This document shows positions 53,042 to 61,646 of a stretch of 64,000 nucleotides of DNA, piece by piece. The DNA is from Halobacterium sp. DL1 (GTDB taxonomy: Archaea > Halobacteriota > Halobacteria > Halobacteriales > Halobacteriaceae). A program made the position numbers and the translations under genes. The notes beneath the pieces were generated by a model that was not told the DNA's origin, ran no database searches, and saw nothing but the letters and a program-made list of their open reading frames with translations. The DNA lies in NCBI GenBank assembly GCA_000230955.3, contig CP007060.1:2672216-2736215 (forward strand), given 5' to 3'. Numbering within the stretch: the first letter of the stretch is position 1; every line of letters starts with the position of its first letter.

Positions 53042-53332
53042 ATGAGCGCGCGAGAGACACCAGCCCGGCCGGCCCACAGCGACGCCCACCTCACGCTGTA
53101 CAGATTGCAGGCGTGCCCGTTCTGCGAGCGCGTCGTCCGGAAACTCGACGAACTGGACGTCGACTACCACTCCCGATTCGTCGAACCGCTGCACTCCGAG
53201 CGCAACGCCGTCCAGCGGATCGTCGGCGTGCGAACGGTGCCCGCCATCGTCGACGACGAGACGGGCGTGGCGATGGCCGAGAGCGCGAACATCGTGGAGT
53301 ACCTCGAGGCGACGTACGGAGGGGGTGCGTGA
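53042..53332 (+). CDS. Glutaredoxin/GST-N-like thiol protein
   Basis: A 96-residue thioredoxin-fold protein with the CPFC dithiol (LYRLQACPFCERVVRKLDEL) near residue 25 and the cis-proline segment VRTVPAIVDD. ATG 53042 (MSARETP) or the ATG nine bases upstream at 53033 may be used. Its stop overlaps the next gene's ATG (TGATG), so it is made together with the cysteine-less redoxin. Confidence 0.88.
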   Translation: MSARETPARPAHSDAHLTLYRLQACPFCERVVRKLDELDVDYHSRFVEPLHSERNAVQRIVGVRTVPAIVDDETGVAMAESANIVEYLEATYGGGA

Positions 53333-53850
53333 TGGACCTGGAGTTCGACGTCGTCGACCTCCCGGACGCCGACCACGTCGAGGCGGGCGAGGAGGCACCC
53401 GACTTCACCCGCCCGCTCGTGAACGCCGAGTACTGGGAGGACGTCTCGCTGTCGGACCTGCTCGCCGACGGACCCGTGTTGCTCGTGTTCACGACGATGG
53501 ACGGCGCGTTCCCCGCGACGTACGTCTGGAACGAACTCCGGGACCGCGGCGTCGAGGAGTACGGCGCGCAGGTCGTCGGCGTCTCCGTCTCCTCGCCGTA
53601 CGAGCACAAGACCACCATCGAGGAGCGCGGCATCGAGGCGTTCACGGGGCTGTTCAGCGACCCCCAGAACGGCGTCGCCGAGGCGTTCGGCGTCGAACAC
53701 GACCTCGACGGAATGGCGGGCGTCAGCGAACCGCGGCCCGCGGTGTTCCTCGTCGAACCAGACCGCACGGTGGCCTACGCGTGGGTCGCCGAGGAGTGGC
53801 CGGAGTTCCCGGACTACGACGCGGTCGAGGCGGCGCTCGCGGACCTGTAA
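53332..53850 (+). CDS. Peroxiredoxin-fold protein without cysteines
   Basis: A 172-residue AhpC/TSA-like redoxin. The fold pattern is present (APDFTRPLVN, VLLVFTTMDGAFPATYVWNE, EHDLDGMAGVSEPRPAVFLVEPD), but no residue is Cys. The place of the peroxidatic Cys falls in the FPATYVW segment, so it cannot be a conventional peroxidase. It is translationally coupled to the glutaredoxin-like gene. Possibly a binding or regulatory partner. Confidence 0.85.
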   Translation: MDLEFDVVDLPDADHVEAGEEAPDFTRPLVNAEYWEDVSLSDLLADGPVLLVFTTMDGAFPATYVWNELRDRGVEEYGAQVVGVSVSSPYEHKTTIEERGIEAFTGLFSDPQNGVAEAFGVEHDLDGMAGVSEPRPAVFLVEPDRTVAYAWVAEEWPEFPDYDAVEAALADL

Positions 53851-53880
53851 CCCTTTTACTGGGCGACCCAACGCTCGACC

Positions 53881-54477
53881 ATGCGCGTGACCGACGACGA
53901 ACTGGCTGCGGCCGCCGACGCGATTCGTGACGGCGGGCTCGTGGTCTACCCGACGGAGACGGTGTACGGGTTAGCTGCGGACGCGCTCGACACCGACGCC
54001 GTCGCCGGCGTGTTCGACGCGAAGGGGCGGTCCCGGGACGACCCGCTGTCGTTCGCGTTCCCCGACTGGGAGGACGCCCTGGCGTACGTCCGCGTCGACG
54101 AGACGGAGCGCGAGTTCATGGCCGAGTTCCTCCCCGGCCCGGTCACCGTGGTCTGCGAGAAGCGCGAGGGCGTCCCCGACGTCCTCACCGGTGGTCGCGA
54201 CAGGGTGGGCGTCCGCGTCCCCGACCACGAGGTTGCGCTGGCGCTCCTCGAGCGCGTCGCCCCCGTCACGGCGACGAGCGCGAACCGCAGCGGCCAGCCG
54301 AGCGTCACGGACCCCGGCGACCTCGACCCGGCGTTCGTCGACGGCGTCGACGCGGTGCTGGACGGCGGGGAGACGGCGGGCACCGAGAGCACCGTCGTGG
54401 ACGTCGCGCGCGGCGAGATTCTCCGTCGCGGGGCCGACGCCGACACCGTGGAGGCGTGGCTACAGCAGCGAGCGTAG
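53881..54477 (+). CDS. L-threonylcarbamoyladenylate synthase (Sua5/YrdC)
   Basis: A 198-residue enzyme that makes threonylcarbamoyl-AMP from threonine, bicarbonate and ATP for the t6A modification of ANN-decoding tRNAs. It has the motifs YPTETVYGL, KGRSRDDPL and SANRSGQPS. It is the short YrdC form without a Sua5 extension. It converges with the Cas4-like gene, overlapping it by 18 bases. Confidence 0.94.
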   Translation: MRVTDDELAAAADAIRDGGLVVYPTETVYGLAADALDTDAVAGVFDAKGRSRDDPLSFAFPDWEDALAYVRVDETEREFMAEFLPGPVTVVCEKREGVPDVLTGGRDRVGVRVPDHEVALALLERVAPVTATSANRSGQPSVTDPGDLDPAFVDGVDAVLDGGETAGTESTVVDVARGEILRRGADADTVEAWLQQRA

Positions 54478-55107
54478 CGTCTTCGTCTCGACCCCGCACT
54501 CCTCGCGGTAGTCGCAGGCGCCACACTTCGCGTCGTCGTGGAGTCGCGGCGGCGGCCCGTCGAGGCTCCGTGCGGCGCGGAGCGCGCGCCGGTAGGTGGC
54601 CTTCCGCCGAGTGGTGAGGCCAAGTTCTCTGACCACGCCGTGCCGGGCGTACTCGACGTACGCGCTCTCGACGGCCGTCTCCTCGCGCCAGGACAGCGCC
54701 TTCGCGGCGGCGACGGCGCGCACCGACTGGGGCTCCCAGACCCCCTGTTCGGGTGGACTCCCGTGCGTGACCACAGAGACCGCGGGCGGACCCGTGTGAA
54801 CTTTCCCCGCACGGCCGTGTGCGTCCTTCCCACGCAGGAACGCGTCGCTTTCCGCGGGGCCGGCTACCCGGGGGTGGCGGTCGAGGCTGGCGCGCAGGTT
54901 CGACCGGAACTCAGGGGGTGGTACCGCGAGGTCGAACGTCGCCAGCGCGGCGTCCGAGGCGACCGCGAGCTCGTCGTACCGCGTTGCAACGTCACGGGCG
55001 TTCTCGTACTCCGCGGGCGGGTCGCTCTCCTCGCGGCGAGCGTAGTAGAGCTGGCGCGGACAGTAGGCGGCGCGAGCGAGATCACCGAACGCGACGGAGT
55101 CGGGCAC
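54460..55107 (-). CDS. Cas4-like Fe-S protein, nuclease residues not visible
   Basis: A 215-residue protein resembling Cas4/RecB-like nucleases: an N-terminal YCPRQLYYARRE and a C-terminal KCGACDYREECG give the four Cys for an iron-sulfur cluster. In between, the Asp, Glu and Lys of the PD-(D/E)XK centre are not apparent by eye; GVWEPQSVRAVAAAKAL stands where a VVEYKTG-like strand is expected. Solitary Cas4 proteins outside CRISPR loci are known in archaea. No cas gene or array is in the window. Confidence 0.72.
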   Translation of the reverse strand: MPDSVAFGDLARAAYCPRQLYYARREESDPPAEYENARDVATRYDELAVASDAALATFDLAVPPPEFRSNLRASLDRHPRVAGPAESDAFLRGKDAHGRAGKVHTGPPAVSVVTHGSPPEQGVWEPQSVRAVAAAKALSWREETAVESAYVEYARHGVVRELGLTTRRKATYRRALRAARSLDGPPPRLHDDAKCGACDYREECGVETKTLRSLL

Positions 55108-55149
55108 GGGTGGGGTTGGTCCCGGTCTCGTACTTGAACCTTCGGCGGC

Positions 55150-55782
55150 TCACCGCCTGCCTGTTCGCCACCATCGGACGACGCGCTCGGCCACGCCGGT
55201 GAGGTGGGCCTGCCCGAACACCGCGACGGCGAGCGCCCCCAGCGAGTTGTACAGCAGGTCGACGACGGTGTCGTCGAGGCCGTGCTGGGAGAGCGGCATC
55301 TCCATCCCCGTCCGGGCGGCGACGACGTCGAGGCCGAACTCGAAGAGCTCCCAGACGACGCCGAACGAGAGCACTACGACGAAGATGTAGACGAACGCCA
55401 CCTCCCGAGGGATGATGATGTCGCGGTGGTGTAGGTCGATGGCTCGCACCGTCGTGTAGCCCACGCCGGCGATTAGCGACGCCGAGAGCGCGTGCGTGAC
55501 GTGGTCCCACCACTCGATGTGGGAGTAGAGCCCCGAGGAGCCGAGCGAGTGGAGCAACACCGCAGTCGTGAGCCAGAGCGCGAGCCAGGGGTCCAGCGAG
55601 AGGTCGTAGTTGCGCTCAAGGACGGCGGGGACGAACGTGATGACCAGCGCGACGCTGCCGTTCATCACGGCCTTCGGGTTGCCGGTGAGCAGACCGTATC
55701 CGACCATCGCCGCGAGGACGAGTCGCATCGCCTGCGTGATACGGCGCTGGTTCGCACCCGACGGGCGCGGGAGCAGCGTCAC
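55150..55782 (-). CDS. DUF2238/YjdF-like membrane protein
   Basis: A 210-residue protein with about five or six helices. The segment WWDHVTHALSASLIAGVGY and the later DTVVDLLYNSLGALAVAVFG resemble the DUF2238/YjdF type of membrane protein, where a His and acidic residues recur in helices. The start is GTG 55782 overlapping the previous stop (GTGA). Function unknown. Confidence 0.72.
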   Translation of the reverse strand: MTLLPRPSGANQRRITQAMRLVLAAMVGYGLLTGNPKAVMNGSVALVITFVPAVLERNYDLSLDPWLALWLTTAVLLHSLGSSGLYSHIEWWDHVTHALSASLIAGVGYTTVRAIDLHHRDIIIPREVAFVYIFVVVLSFGVVWELFEFGLDVVAARTGMEMPLSQHGLDDTVVDLLYNSLGALAVAVFGQAHLTGVAERVVRWWRTGRR

Positions 55783-56444
55783 CGGACCACCCGCTCGAGC
55801 GCGCTCCGGAGCCAGCGGTCGCGCCGCCGGAAGTAGGCGTCGAAGAGCACGCCCGCGGCGAACCCCGCGAGGGTCACCCAGAGGAACTCCGTCATCAGCG
55901 CCTCGTTCGTGGAGAGGTAGGCGGTGCCGAGGTACTGGTCGGCGGTCCACCTGACGACCGCCCACACCGCGCCGGACGCGAGCGTGGCCATCACGACGAG
56001 CGCGACGGCGAACCAGTGCGTCACCTCCATGGCCGTGAACAGGTGGAGCTCCACGACCACGACGAGGGCGACTGCGGCGAGCGAGAGATAGACAGCGAAC
56101 GTGCCGCCCGTGCCGCCGAACAGCCCGCGCGCCAGTATCGGGAGGAGCGCGAGCACGAGCAGTTCCCACGGCAGCATCGCCCGCCACGACCGGAACGCGA
56201 CGGGCGGGACGAGGACGACGGCGGCGACGCCGGCGACGAACAGCAGCCACTGGCCGTCGAAGTCGAGGGCGCTCTCAACGAGGGCGAGCGCGAGCACGCC
56301 GACGAACACCCACGCGATGACGGCGTTCGCCAGGCTGTCACGGAACAGCCGTTCGAGGACGTCTCCGGAGGACGCTACGGCGAATCGGTCCTCGGCGGAG
56401 TCGGTGTTAGTGGGGTCGTCCCGCTCCGGCCCTCCCTCGTTCAT
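55779..56444 (-). CDS. Multi-helix membrane protein upstream of DUF2238-like gene
   Basis: A 221-residue protein. An acidic cytoplasmic N-terminus (about 35 residues) precedes six or so hydrophobic helices. I recognise no signature. Its stop overlaps the start of the DUF2238-like gene, so the two are likely partners. Confidence 0.72.
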   Translation of the reverse strand: MNEGGPERDDPTNTDSAEDRFAVASSGDVLERLFRDSLANAVIAWVFVGVLALALVESALDFDGQWLLFVAGVAAVVLVPPVAFRSWRAMLPWELLVLALLPILARGLFGGTGGTFAVYLSLAAVALVVVVELHLFTAMEVTHWFAVALVVMATLASGAVWAVVRWTADQYLGTAYLSTNEALMTEFLWVTLAGFAAGVLFDAYFRRRDRWLRSALERVVR

Positions 56445-56516
56445 CTGTTGGTCACGTGTTCCGTTGTCGGTATACGCCCGTCGGTGGGGTGGGCGCGGAG
56501 GGGGACTCGCCCCGGC

Positions 56517-57116
56517 TTAGAAGTCGATGTCGGTCTCCTGGCCCTCGGTGGCCTCGTCGAGGCCGTCCTCGTGGACGGTGCTGGTGAGTCGCTCGGACAG
56601 TTCGCGGTCGCGGAGCGCGTTCTCGAACTCCGCGCGGTAGCGGTCGTTGACGCTCCGTATCTCGGCTCTCGTATCGAGGGCGCGGACGCAGCGGCGGATC
56701 TCGGCGCGGCTGGCGTCCAGCTCCTCGGCCAGTTCGCCCGGCGTCGCGTCGGTCTCTCGGAGCTCTCTGAGCCGGTCGACGTCGAAGGGGACGTCCGTGT
56801 CCGACTCCCGGAGGAGGTGGAGGTCCATGCGGGTGCGAGCGACCGCGTCGGCGTCGAGGTCCTCGACGTTCTCGGCGATTTCCGCGTCGCTCTCGCCCGC
56901 GTAGAACTGCTTGACGACGGCCGCCAGTTCGTCGTCGTCGAGGTCGGTGTCGAACTCGAGGCCGTCGCGCATGTCGGCGACCGCCTGGTGGAGGCGCTCG
57001 TCGACCTCCGTCTCGGAGCTGAGGGACCCGTGAGTGTCCGCCTGGGACTCCGTGACCGTTTCGTCGTCGGCGACATCGATGAAGATGTCACGGAGTTCCT
57101 CTGTCTTCTCGTCCAT
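56517..57116 (-). CDS. Conditioned medium-induced protein 4 (Cmi4)-like
   Basis: A 199-residue acidic helical protein. The N-terminus MDEKTEELRDIFIDVADDE matches what I remember of the haloarchaeal Cmi4 family, first seen as induced by conditioned medium. A helix-turn-helix-like part (about 140-175, ATPGELAEELDASRAEIRRCVRAL segment) suggests DNA binding. It diverges from the membrane iron-sulfur gene. Function is not established. Confidence 0.7.
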   Translation of the reverse strand: MDEKTEELRDIFIDVADDETVTESQADTHGSLSSETEVDERLHQAVADMRDGLEFDTDLDDDELAAVVKQFYAGESDAEIAENVEDLDADAVARTRMDLHLLRESDTDVPFDVDRLRELRETDATPGELAEELDASRAEIRRCVRALDTRAEIRSVNDRYRAEFENALRDRELSERLTSTVHEDGLDEATEGQETDIDF

Positions 57117-57256
57117 GCAGTACTCCGATACTGTGTTCGTCCGCGACTAAATGTCTGTTGCCTAAATTCAGGCCGGGTCGCCCTCAGCGGGGCGTTCACC
57201 GGGGTTCGCGTGGCCCCGTTCGAACGCCAGCAACGTTTGTTCGATTGTTGGCAAGG

Positions 57257-57262
57257 TTTAAG
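57257..57262 (+). promoter_or_regulatory. TATA box of the membrane Fe-S gene
   Basis: GTTTAAGC: TTTAAG lies 25-30 bases upstream of ATG 57287, decides that start and implies a leaderless transcript. Confidence 0.6.
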
Positions 57263-57286
57263 CGGGTCGTAGCCCGGTCTTCTGGT

Positions 57287-59419
57287 ATGTATTCGCTCAC
57301 GCTGGCCCAGGCGGGGGCCGAGACGCGCCCCACGTTCTGGCGCATCGGTCACGTCGGCGAGGCGCTGTTCTACTACCTCGCCTTCGTCGCCGTCGCCATC
57401 TTCCTGTTCGGCGTCTATCGGCGGTTCAGCACGTACGCGGAGGGGAGCGAGGACCCCATCGACAGACTGTCCGACCTCCCGTCGCGGGTCGTCGAGGCGG
57501 GCAAGCTGGTCGCCACCAACGAGAAGCAGTTCGACCGCGACCTCACCGCGGGCCTGATGCACACGTTCATCCTCTGGGGCTTCCTGACGCTGCTCATCGG
57601 GACCACCATCCTGATGATAGACATGGACATCTGGACGCTCTTCGCCGGCCAGCCCTCCTTCTTCGTCGGCGACTTCTACCTCGCGTACTCGTTCGTCCTC
57701 GACGCCATGGGCTTCCTCTTCGTGGTCGGTGTCGGGATGGCGCTGTACAAGCGCTACTGGCGGCGCAACGACCGCCTCTGGGGCAAACACACCAGCGCCG
57801 AGGACGGCCTGTTCGTCTGGACGCTGTTCCTGCTCGGCGTCGGCGGCTACGTCACCGAGGGGGTCCGCATCCTCGGGACGAGCGCGACCCGCAACGTCTC
57901 CTTCGAGACGGTGAGCTTCGTCGGCTGGTTCGTCGCCGACGTCCTCCAGGCCGTTGGCGTGAGCCCCGAGGGAGCGGCCGCCGCCTACCCCGCGGTCTGG
58001 TGGAGTCACGCGCTGCTCGCGCTCGCGTTCGTCGCTACCGTGCCGTACGCCAAGCCGTTCCACATGATATCGAGTTACGCGAACCTCGTCGCCCGCGACG
58101 AGGACGCCGGCCGCCGCCTCCCCCGAGTTCCCGAAGACGCCAGCCCCGAGGAGATCGGTCCCTCCGAGATAGAGGACTTCTCCTGGAAGCAGTTGCTCGA
58201 CCACGACGCCTGCACGAAGTGCGGACGCTGCTCGTCGGTCTGCCCGGCGAAGGCCGCCGGCCGCCCGCTCGACCCTCGTGACGTCATCCTCGACCTGAAG
58301 AACTACCGGGAGGACCTGGAGGCGGGCCGGACCGACGAAGTCGACATCGTCGCCGACGGCGGCACCTCCGTCATCGACGCGGAGACGATGGACTCCTGCA
58401 TGTCCTGCATGGCGTGCATGGACGCCTGCCCCGTAGACATCGAGCACGTCACGCAGTTCACGGAGATGAACCGCCGGCTGACCGAGTCGGGCCAGATGAA
58501 CAAGAACGTCGAGGACGCCGTGATGAACGTCTTCCAGAAGGGGAACACGTTCGGCGACCCCGACCGCAAGCGTCCCGACTGGACCGAGGAACTCGACTTC
58601 GAGGTGCCCGACGCCCGCGAGGAGGCCGTCGAGTACCTCTGGTACGTCGGCGACTACCCCTCCTACGACGACCGCAACCAGCACGTCGCGCGCTCACTCG
58701 CCCGCGTCCTCGAGGAAGCGGACGTCTCCTACGGCATCCTCTACGAGGACGAGCAGAACGACGGCAACGACATCCGCCGCGTCGGCGAGGAGGGCCTCTT
58801 CGAGATGGTCGCCGAGGAGAACATCGAGGCGTTCGAACAGTGCGACTACGAGAAGGTCGTCTGCACGGACCCCCACTCGTACAACACGTTCTCCAACGAG
58901 TACGACCAGTTCGGCTTCGAGGACGCCGACTCCGTCTACCACTACACGCAGGTCGTCGAGAACCTCGTGAACGAGGGCGCACTCGGCCTCTCGGGTACGG
59001 AACTCGACGACACCGTCACGTACCACGACCCCTGCCACCTCGGGCGCTACAACGGCGAGTTCGAGGCGCCCCGCGAGGTCATCCGCGCGACGGGCGTCGC
59101 GCTCGACGAGATGCCCCGCAACCGCGACGACTCGTTCTGCTGCGGCGGCGGCGGCGGTGGCCTCTGGATGGACTTCGAGGAGGACCCCAAGCCGAGCGAG
59201 GAGCGCATCCGGGAGGCCCTCGAGGACACGGACGCCGGTTCCGCCGTCGACCGCTTCGTCGTCGCGTGCCCGATGTGCATGACGATGTACGAGGACGGCC
59301 GGAAGACCGGCGGCTTCGAGGACGACATCGAGGTCACGGACATCACGGAACTGCTCGTCGAGGCCCTCGACGCGAAACGAGGGGTCGAATCGGGCGCCAC
59401 GTCCGCCGCGGCGGACTAG
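57287..59419 (+). CDS. Membrane iron-sulfur oxidoreductase (HdrD/GlpC-like)
   Basis: A 710-residue protein fusing a NarI-like membrane part (about 1-275, six helices with conserved His for haem) to an electron-transfer part. The latter has two 4Fe-4S motifs (CTKCGRCSSVCP and CMSCMACMDACP) and CCG-type domains (DPCHLGRYNG and FCCGGGGGG). Such fusions accept electrons from quinol or thiol donors and pass them to soluble partners. Donor and acceptor are not shown by the context. Confidence 0.9.
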   Translation: MYSLTLAQAGAETRPTFWRIGHVGEALFYYLAFVAVAIFLFGVYRRFSTYAEGSEDPIDRLSDLPSRVVEAGKLVATNEKQFDRDLTAGLMHTFILWGFLTLLIGTTILMIDMDIWTLFAGQPSFFVGDFYLAYSFVLDAMGFLFVVGVGMALYKRYWRRNDRLWGKHTSAEDGLFVWTLFLLGVGGYVTEGVRILGTSATRNVSFETVSFVGWFVADVLQAVGVSPEGAAAAYPAVWWSHALLALAFVATVPYAKPFHMISSYANLVARDEDAGRRLPRVPEDASPEEIGPSEIEDFSWKQLLDHDACTKCGRCSSVCPAKAAGRPLDPRDVILDLKNYREDLEAGRTDEVDIVADGGTSVIDAETMDSCMSCMACMDACPVDIEHVTQFTEMNRRLTESGQMNKNVEDAVMNVFQKGNTFGDPDRKRPDWTEELDFEVPDAREEAVEYLWYVGDYPSYDDRNQHVARSLARVLEEADVSYGILYEDEQNDGNDIRRVGEEGLFEMVAEENIEAFEQCDYEKVVCTDPHSYNTFSNEYDQFGFEDADSVYHYTQVVENLVNEGALGLSGTELDDTVTYHDPCHLGRYNGEFEAPREVIRATGVALDEMPRNRDDSFCCGGGGGGLWMDFEEDPKPSEERIREALEDTDAGSAVDRFVVACPMCMTMYEDGRKTGGFEDDIEVTDITELLVEALDAKRGVESGATSAAAD

Positions 59420-59429
59420 CGCGGCCCGG

Positions 59430-59813
59430 CTATCGCCGTCCGAGCAGGACGCCCACGAAGAACGCGAGTAGTGCGACACCGAGCAGTTTCTTCCTGTCGC
59501 CGAAGCGCACGAACCGGGTTCCCTCCTCGCCGATCTCGAGCGCGCCGACCGGAGCGGCACTCATCCCGCCGCCCATCCCGTAGCCCTCACCGGCGCCCTG
59601 CGCCGACTCACCTTCGACCGATTCGTCCTCGGCCGACTCGTCACTCGGCTCGCTCGTCCCGCCGCCACCGCCGAACCCCCACGAGACGCGCGCGACGGGA
59701 ATCACGGTGCGGTCCTCGCGCTCGACGGGGTCGCCGTAGACGGTGGCGACATCGCCGGCCTCGGCGAGTCGTTCGACGAGCGACGCGAGCACGCTGTTCG
59801 TCTCTGTGTGCAT
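59430..59813 (-). CDS. GerW (YtfJ)-family protein
   Basis: A 127-residue protein of the GerW sporulation family. It has the early segment VYGDPVEREDRTVIPVARVSWGFGGGGG, a Ser/Glu-rich insert, the domain's second half (APVGALEIGEEGTRFVRF) and a C-terminal membrane helix (LGVALLAFFVGVLL). In Bacillus it is a germination factor; haloarchaea do not form spores, so the role must differ. Nearest to the GNAT gene block. Confidence 0.85.
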   Translation of the reverse strand: MHTETNSVLASLVERLAEAGDVATVYGDPVEREDRTVIPVARVSWGFGGGGGTSEPSDESAEDESVEGESAQGAGEGYGMGGGMSAAPVGALEIGEEGTRFVRFGDRKKLLGVALLAFFVGVLLGRR

Positions 59814-59879
59814 GGGAGAACGTACGGCAGCCAGCGGGAAACGCCTTCGGCCGTCAGCCGCCCAGCCGACCGCGTGCGG

Positions 59880-60440
59880 TCAGTTCAGCCACTCCTCGGC
59901 GAGCAAGCCGTAGCGGTACTCGTCCACCCACTCGCCGTCGCTGAAGATCTCGTCCCGCAGTGTCCCCTCGCGGACGAACCCCAGCGACTCCAGAACGGCC
60001 GCCGACGCGTCGTTCGACTCGTAGACGTACGCTGCGACCTTGTGGAAGCCGCACTCCCGGAACAGGTAGTCCAGCAGGAGTTCGATGGCCTCGGTCACGT
60101 AGCCGTTGCCCTGGTGCTCCGGCGCTATCCAGTACATCAGGAAGCCCGACTTCGTGTCCTCGAACACCCACGGGAGGGCGACGACCCCCACGGGCTCTGG
60201 GTCGCCGCCCGCACCGCTCGCTTCTCCCGTGGACTCGCTGCGCTCGTCCACGCAGACCAGGAAGCGGTACTCGTCGTCCTCGACCTCCTCCGCGATGTCG
60301 CCGCGAGACCGGATGGTGCTCGACCCGAGCGGCCGCCGTACGTCGGGGTGGTTGTGGCCGTACTGGAGAAACTCGTGGTCCTCCCCTTCGATGGGGTGGA
60401 GGGAGACGCTGTCGCCGGACGCGAACGCGGGACCTGGCAT
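59880..60440 (-). CDS. GNAT acetyltransferase, RimJ-like, tandem copy A
   Basis: A 186-residue GNAT of the ribosomal-protein N-acetyltransferase (RimJ/L) type. The acetyl-CoA motif is EHQGNGYVTEA. The C-terminal motif SNDASAAVLESLGFVREG is nearly the same as in the next copy. It has a Ser/Gly insertion of about 12 residues absent from the others. The start is ATG 60440. Confidence 0.9.
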   Translation of the reverse strand: MPGPAFASGDSVSLHPIEGEDHEFLQYGHNHPDVRRPLGSSTIRSRGDIAEEVEDDEYRFLVCVDERSESTGEASGAGGDPEPVGVVALPWVFEDTKSGFLMYWIAPEHQGNGYVTEAIELLLDYLFRECGFHKVAAYVYESNDASAAVLESLGFVREGTLRDEIFSDGEWVDEYRYGLLAEEWLN

Positions 60441-60507
60441 ACGTCGACTACCGAAAACCGACGGAATAGGTCTTCCCCTGGTGTGCGTGGGAGTGACTCG
60501 GCTACCG

Positions 60508-61041
60508 TCAGTCCAGCCACTCGTCGGCCAGCAGGCCGTACGTGAACATGTCCTCGTACTCGCCGTCGACGACGCTCTCCTTCCGGCGGCGGCCCTCCTG
60601 GACGAAGCCCAGTGATTCGAGGACCGCGGCGGAGGCCTCGTTGGAGACGTTCACGCGGGCGGTCACCTTGTGGAAGCCACACTCCCGGAAGGCGTAGTCG
60701 AGGAACAGGTCGGTCGCCTCGCTGACGTAGCCGTTCCCCTGGTGTTCGGGGGCCACCCAGTACATCAGGCTCCCGCGCTCGTCGGTGCCGCTGACGTAGC
60801 CGAACGCGACGACACCGACGGGTTCGCGTCCCCCGCCGTCTGCAGAACTGGCGCAAATGAGGAAGTGGTACGACTCGTCTTCGAGCATCTCCTCGACGTC
60901 GCTCAGCGTGCGGATGGTCGTGTCGGTCAGGGGCACGCGGACGTCGGGGTCGTTGCGGCCGCGCTGGACGAACTCGTGGTCCTCGGGTTCGATGGGGTGG
61001 AGGCTGACGGTGTCACCCGTCGCGAACGCGGGTCCTGGCAT
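60508..61041 (-). CDS. GNAT acetyltransferase, RimJ-like, tandem copy B
   Basis: A 177-residue paralogue, closest to copy A: both share FRECGFHKV and ASAAVLESLGFV. The motif is EHQGNGYVSEA. The N-terminus MPGPAFATGDTVSLHPIEPE is nearly identical in all copies. Confidence 0.9.
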   Translation of the reverse strand: MPGPAFATGDTVSLHPIEPEDHEFVQRGRNDPDVRVPLTDTTIRTLSDVEEMLEDESYHFLICASSADGGGREPVGVVAFGYVSGTDERGSLMYWVAPEHQGNGYVSEATDLFLDYAFRECGFHKVTARVNVSNEASAAVLESLGFVQEGRRRKESVVDGEYEDMFTYGLLADEWLD

Positions 61042-61103
61042 ACACGACCGTTGGACTGCGGGGGGTTATGTGTTCGCTGAAGCGACTTTCACTCGACGCG
61101 CTG

Positions 61104-61646
61104 TCAGGAATCCAGCCACTCCTCGGCGAGCAGCCCGTAGCGGTAGCTGTCGCGGCGCTCGCCGTCCACGAACGTCTCCTTGCGGTGGACGCCCTCGCGC
61201 TGGAAGTCGAGTTTCTCCAGCACGCGCTGGGAGCCGACGTTCGTCTCGAGGACGATGGCGTACACCTTCGCCAGGCGGCGCTCCTCGAACGCGAAGTCCA
61301 GAATCAGCTCCGTCGCCTCCGTGACGTAGCCGTTGCCCTGGTGTTCCGGCAGCACCCAGTACATCAGCATCCCGGACCCGTGTTTCGTCCGTATCCACGG
61401 TATGTGGACGGCGCCGACGGGTTCCTCGTCGTCACTCCGGCAAACCAGGAACCCGAACCCGTCGCCGTCGTCGGAGACGCTGTTCTCGAAGTACTCCCGG
61501 ATCTGCTCGCCGTTGCGCGGGTCGACGTCCGTCAGCGGGCGGCGGATCTCGGGGTGGTTGCGGCCGCGCTGGAGGAACTCCAGGTCCTCCTCCTCGATGG
61601 TGTGGAGGGCCACGCTGTCGCCCTCGGCGAAGACGGGGCCCGGCAC
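61104..61646 (-). CDS. GNAT acetyltransferase, RimJ-like, tandem copy C
   Basis: A 180-residue paralogue, nearest copy D (FEERRLAKV, RVLEKLDFQREG). It starts at GTG 61646, directly after the TGA of copy D with no spacer, so translation is coupled. Confidence 0.9.
   Translation of the reverse strand: MPGPVFAEGDSVALHTIEEEDLEFLQRGRNHPEIRRPLTDVDPRNGEQIREYFENSVSDDGDGFGFLVCRSDDEEPVGAVHIPWIRTKHGSGMLMYWVLPEHQGNGYVTEATELILDFAFEERRLAKVYAIVLETNVGSQRVLEKLDFQREGVHRKETFVDGERRDSYRYGLLAEEWLDS

Noticed and set aside
54460-55107. CRISPR-Cas locus around the Cas4-like gene
   Set aside because: No repeat array and no other cas gene is nearby; the flanks are Sua5/YrdC and membrane proteins.
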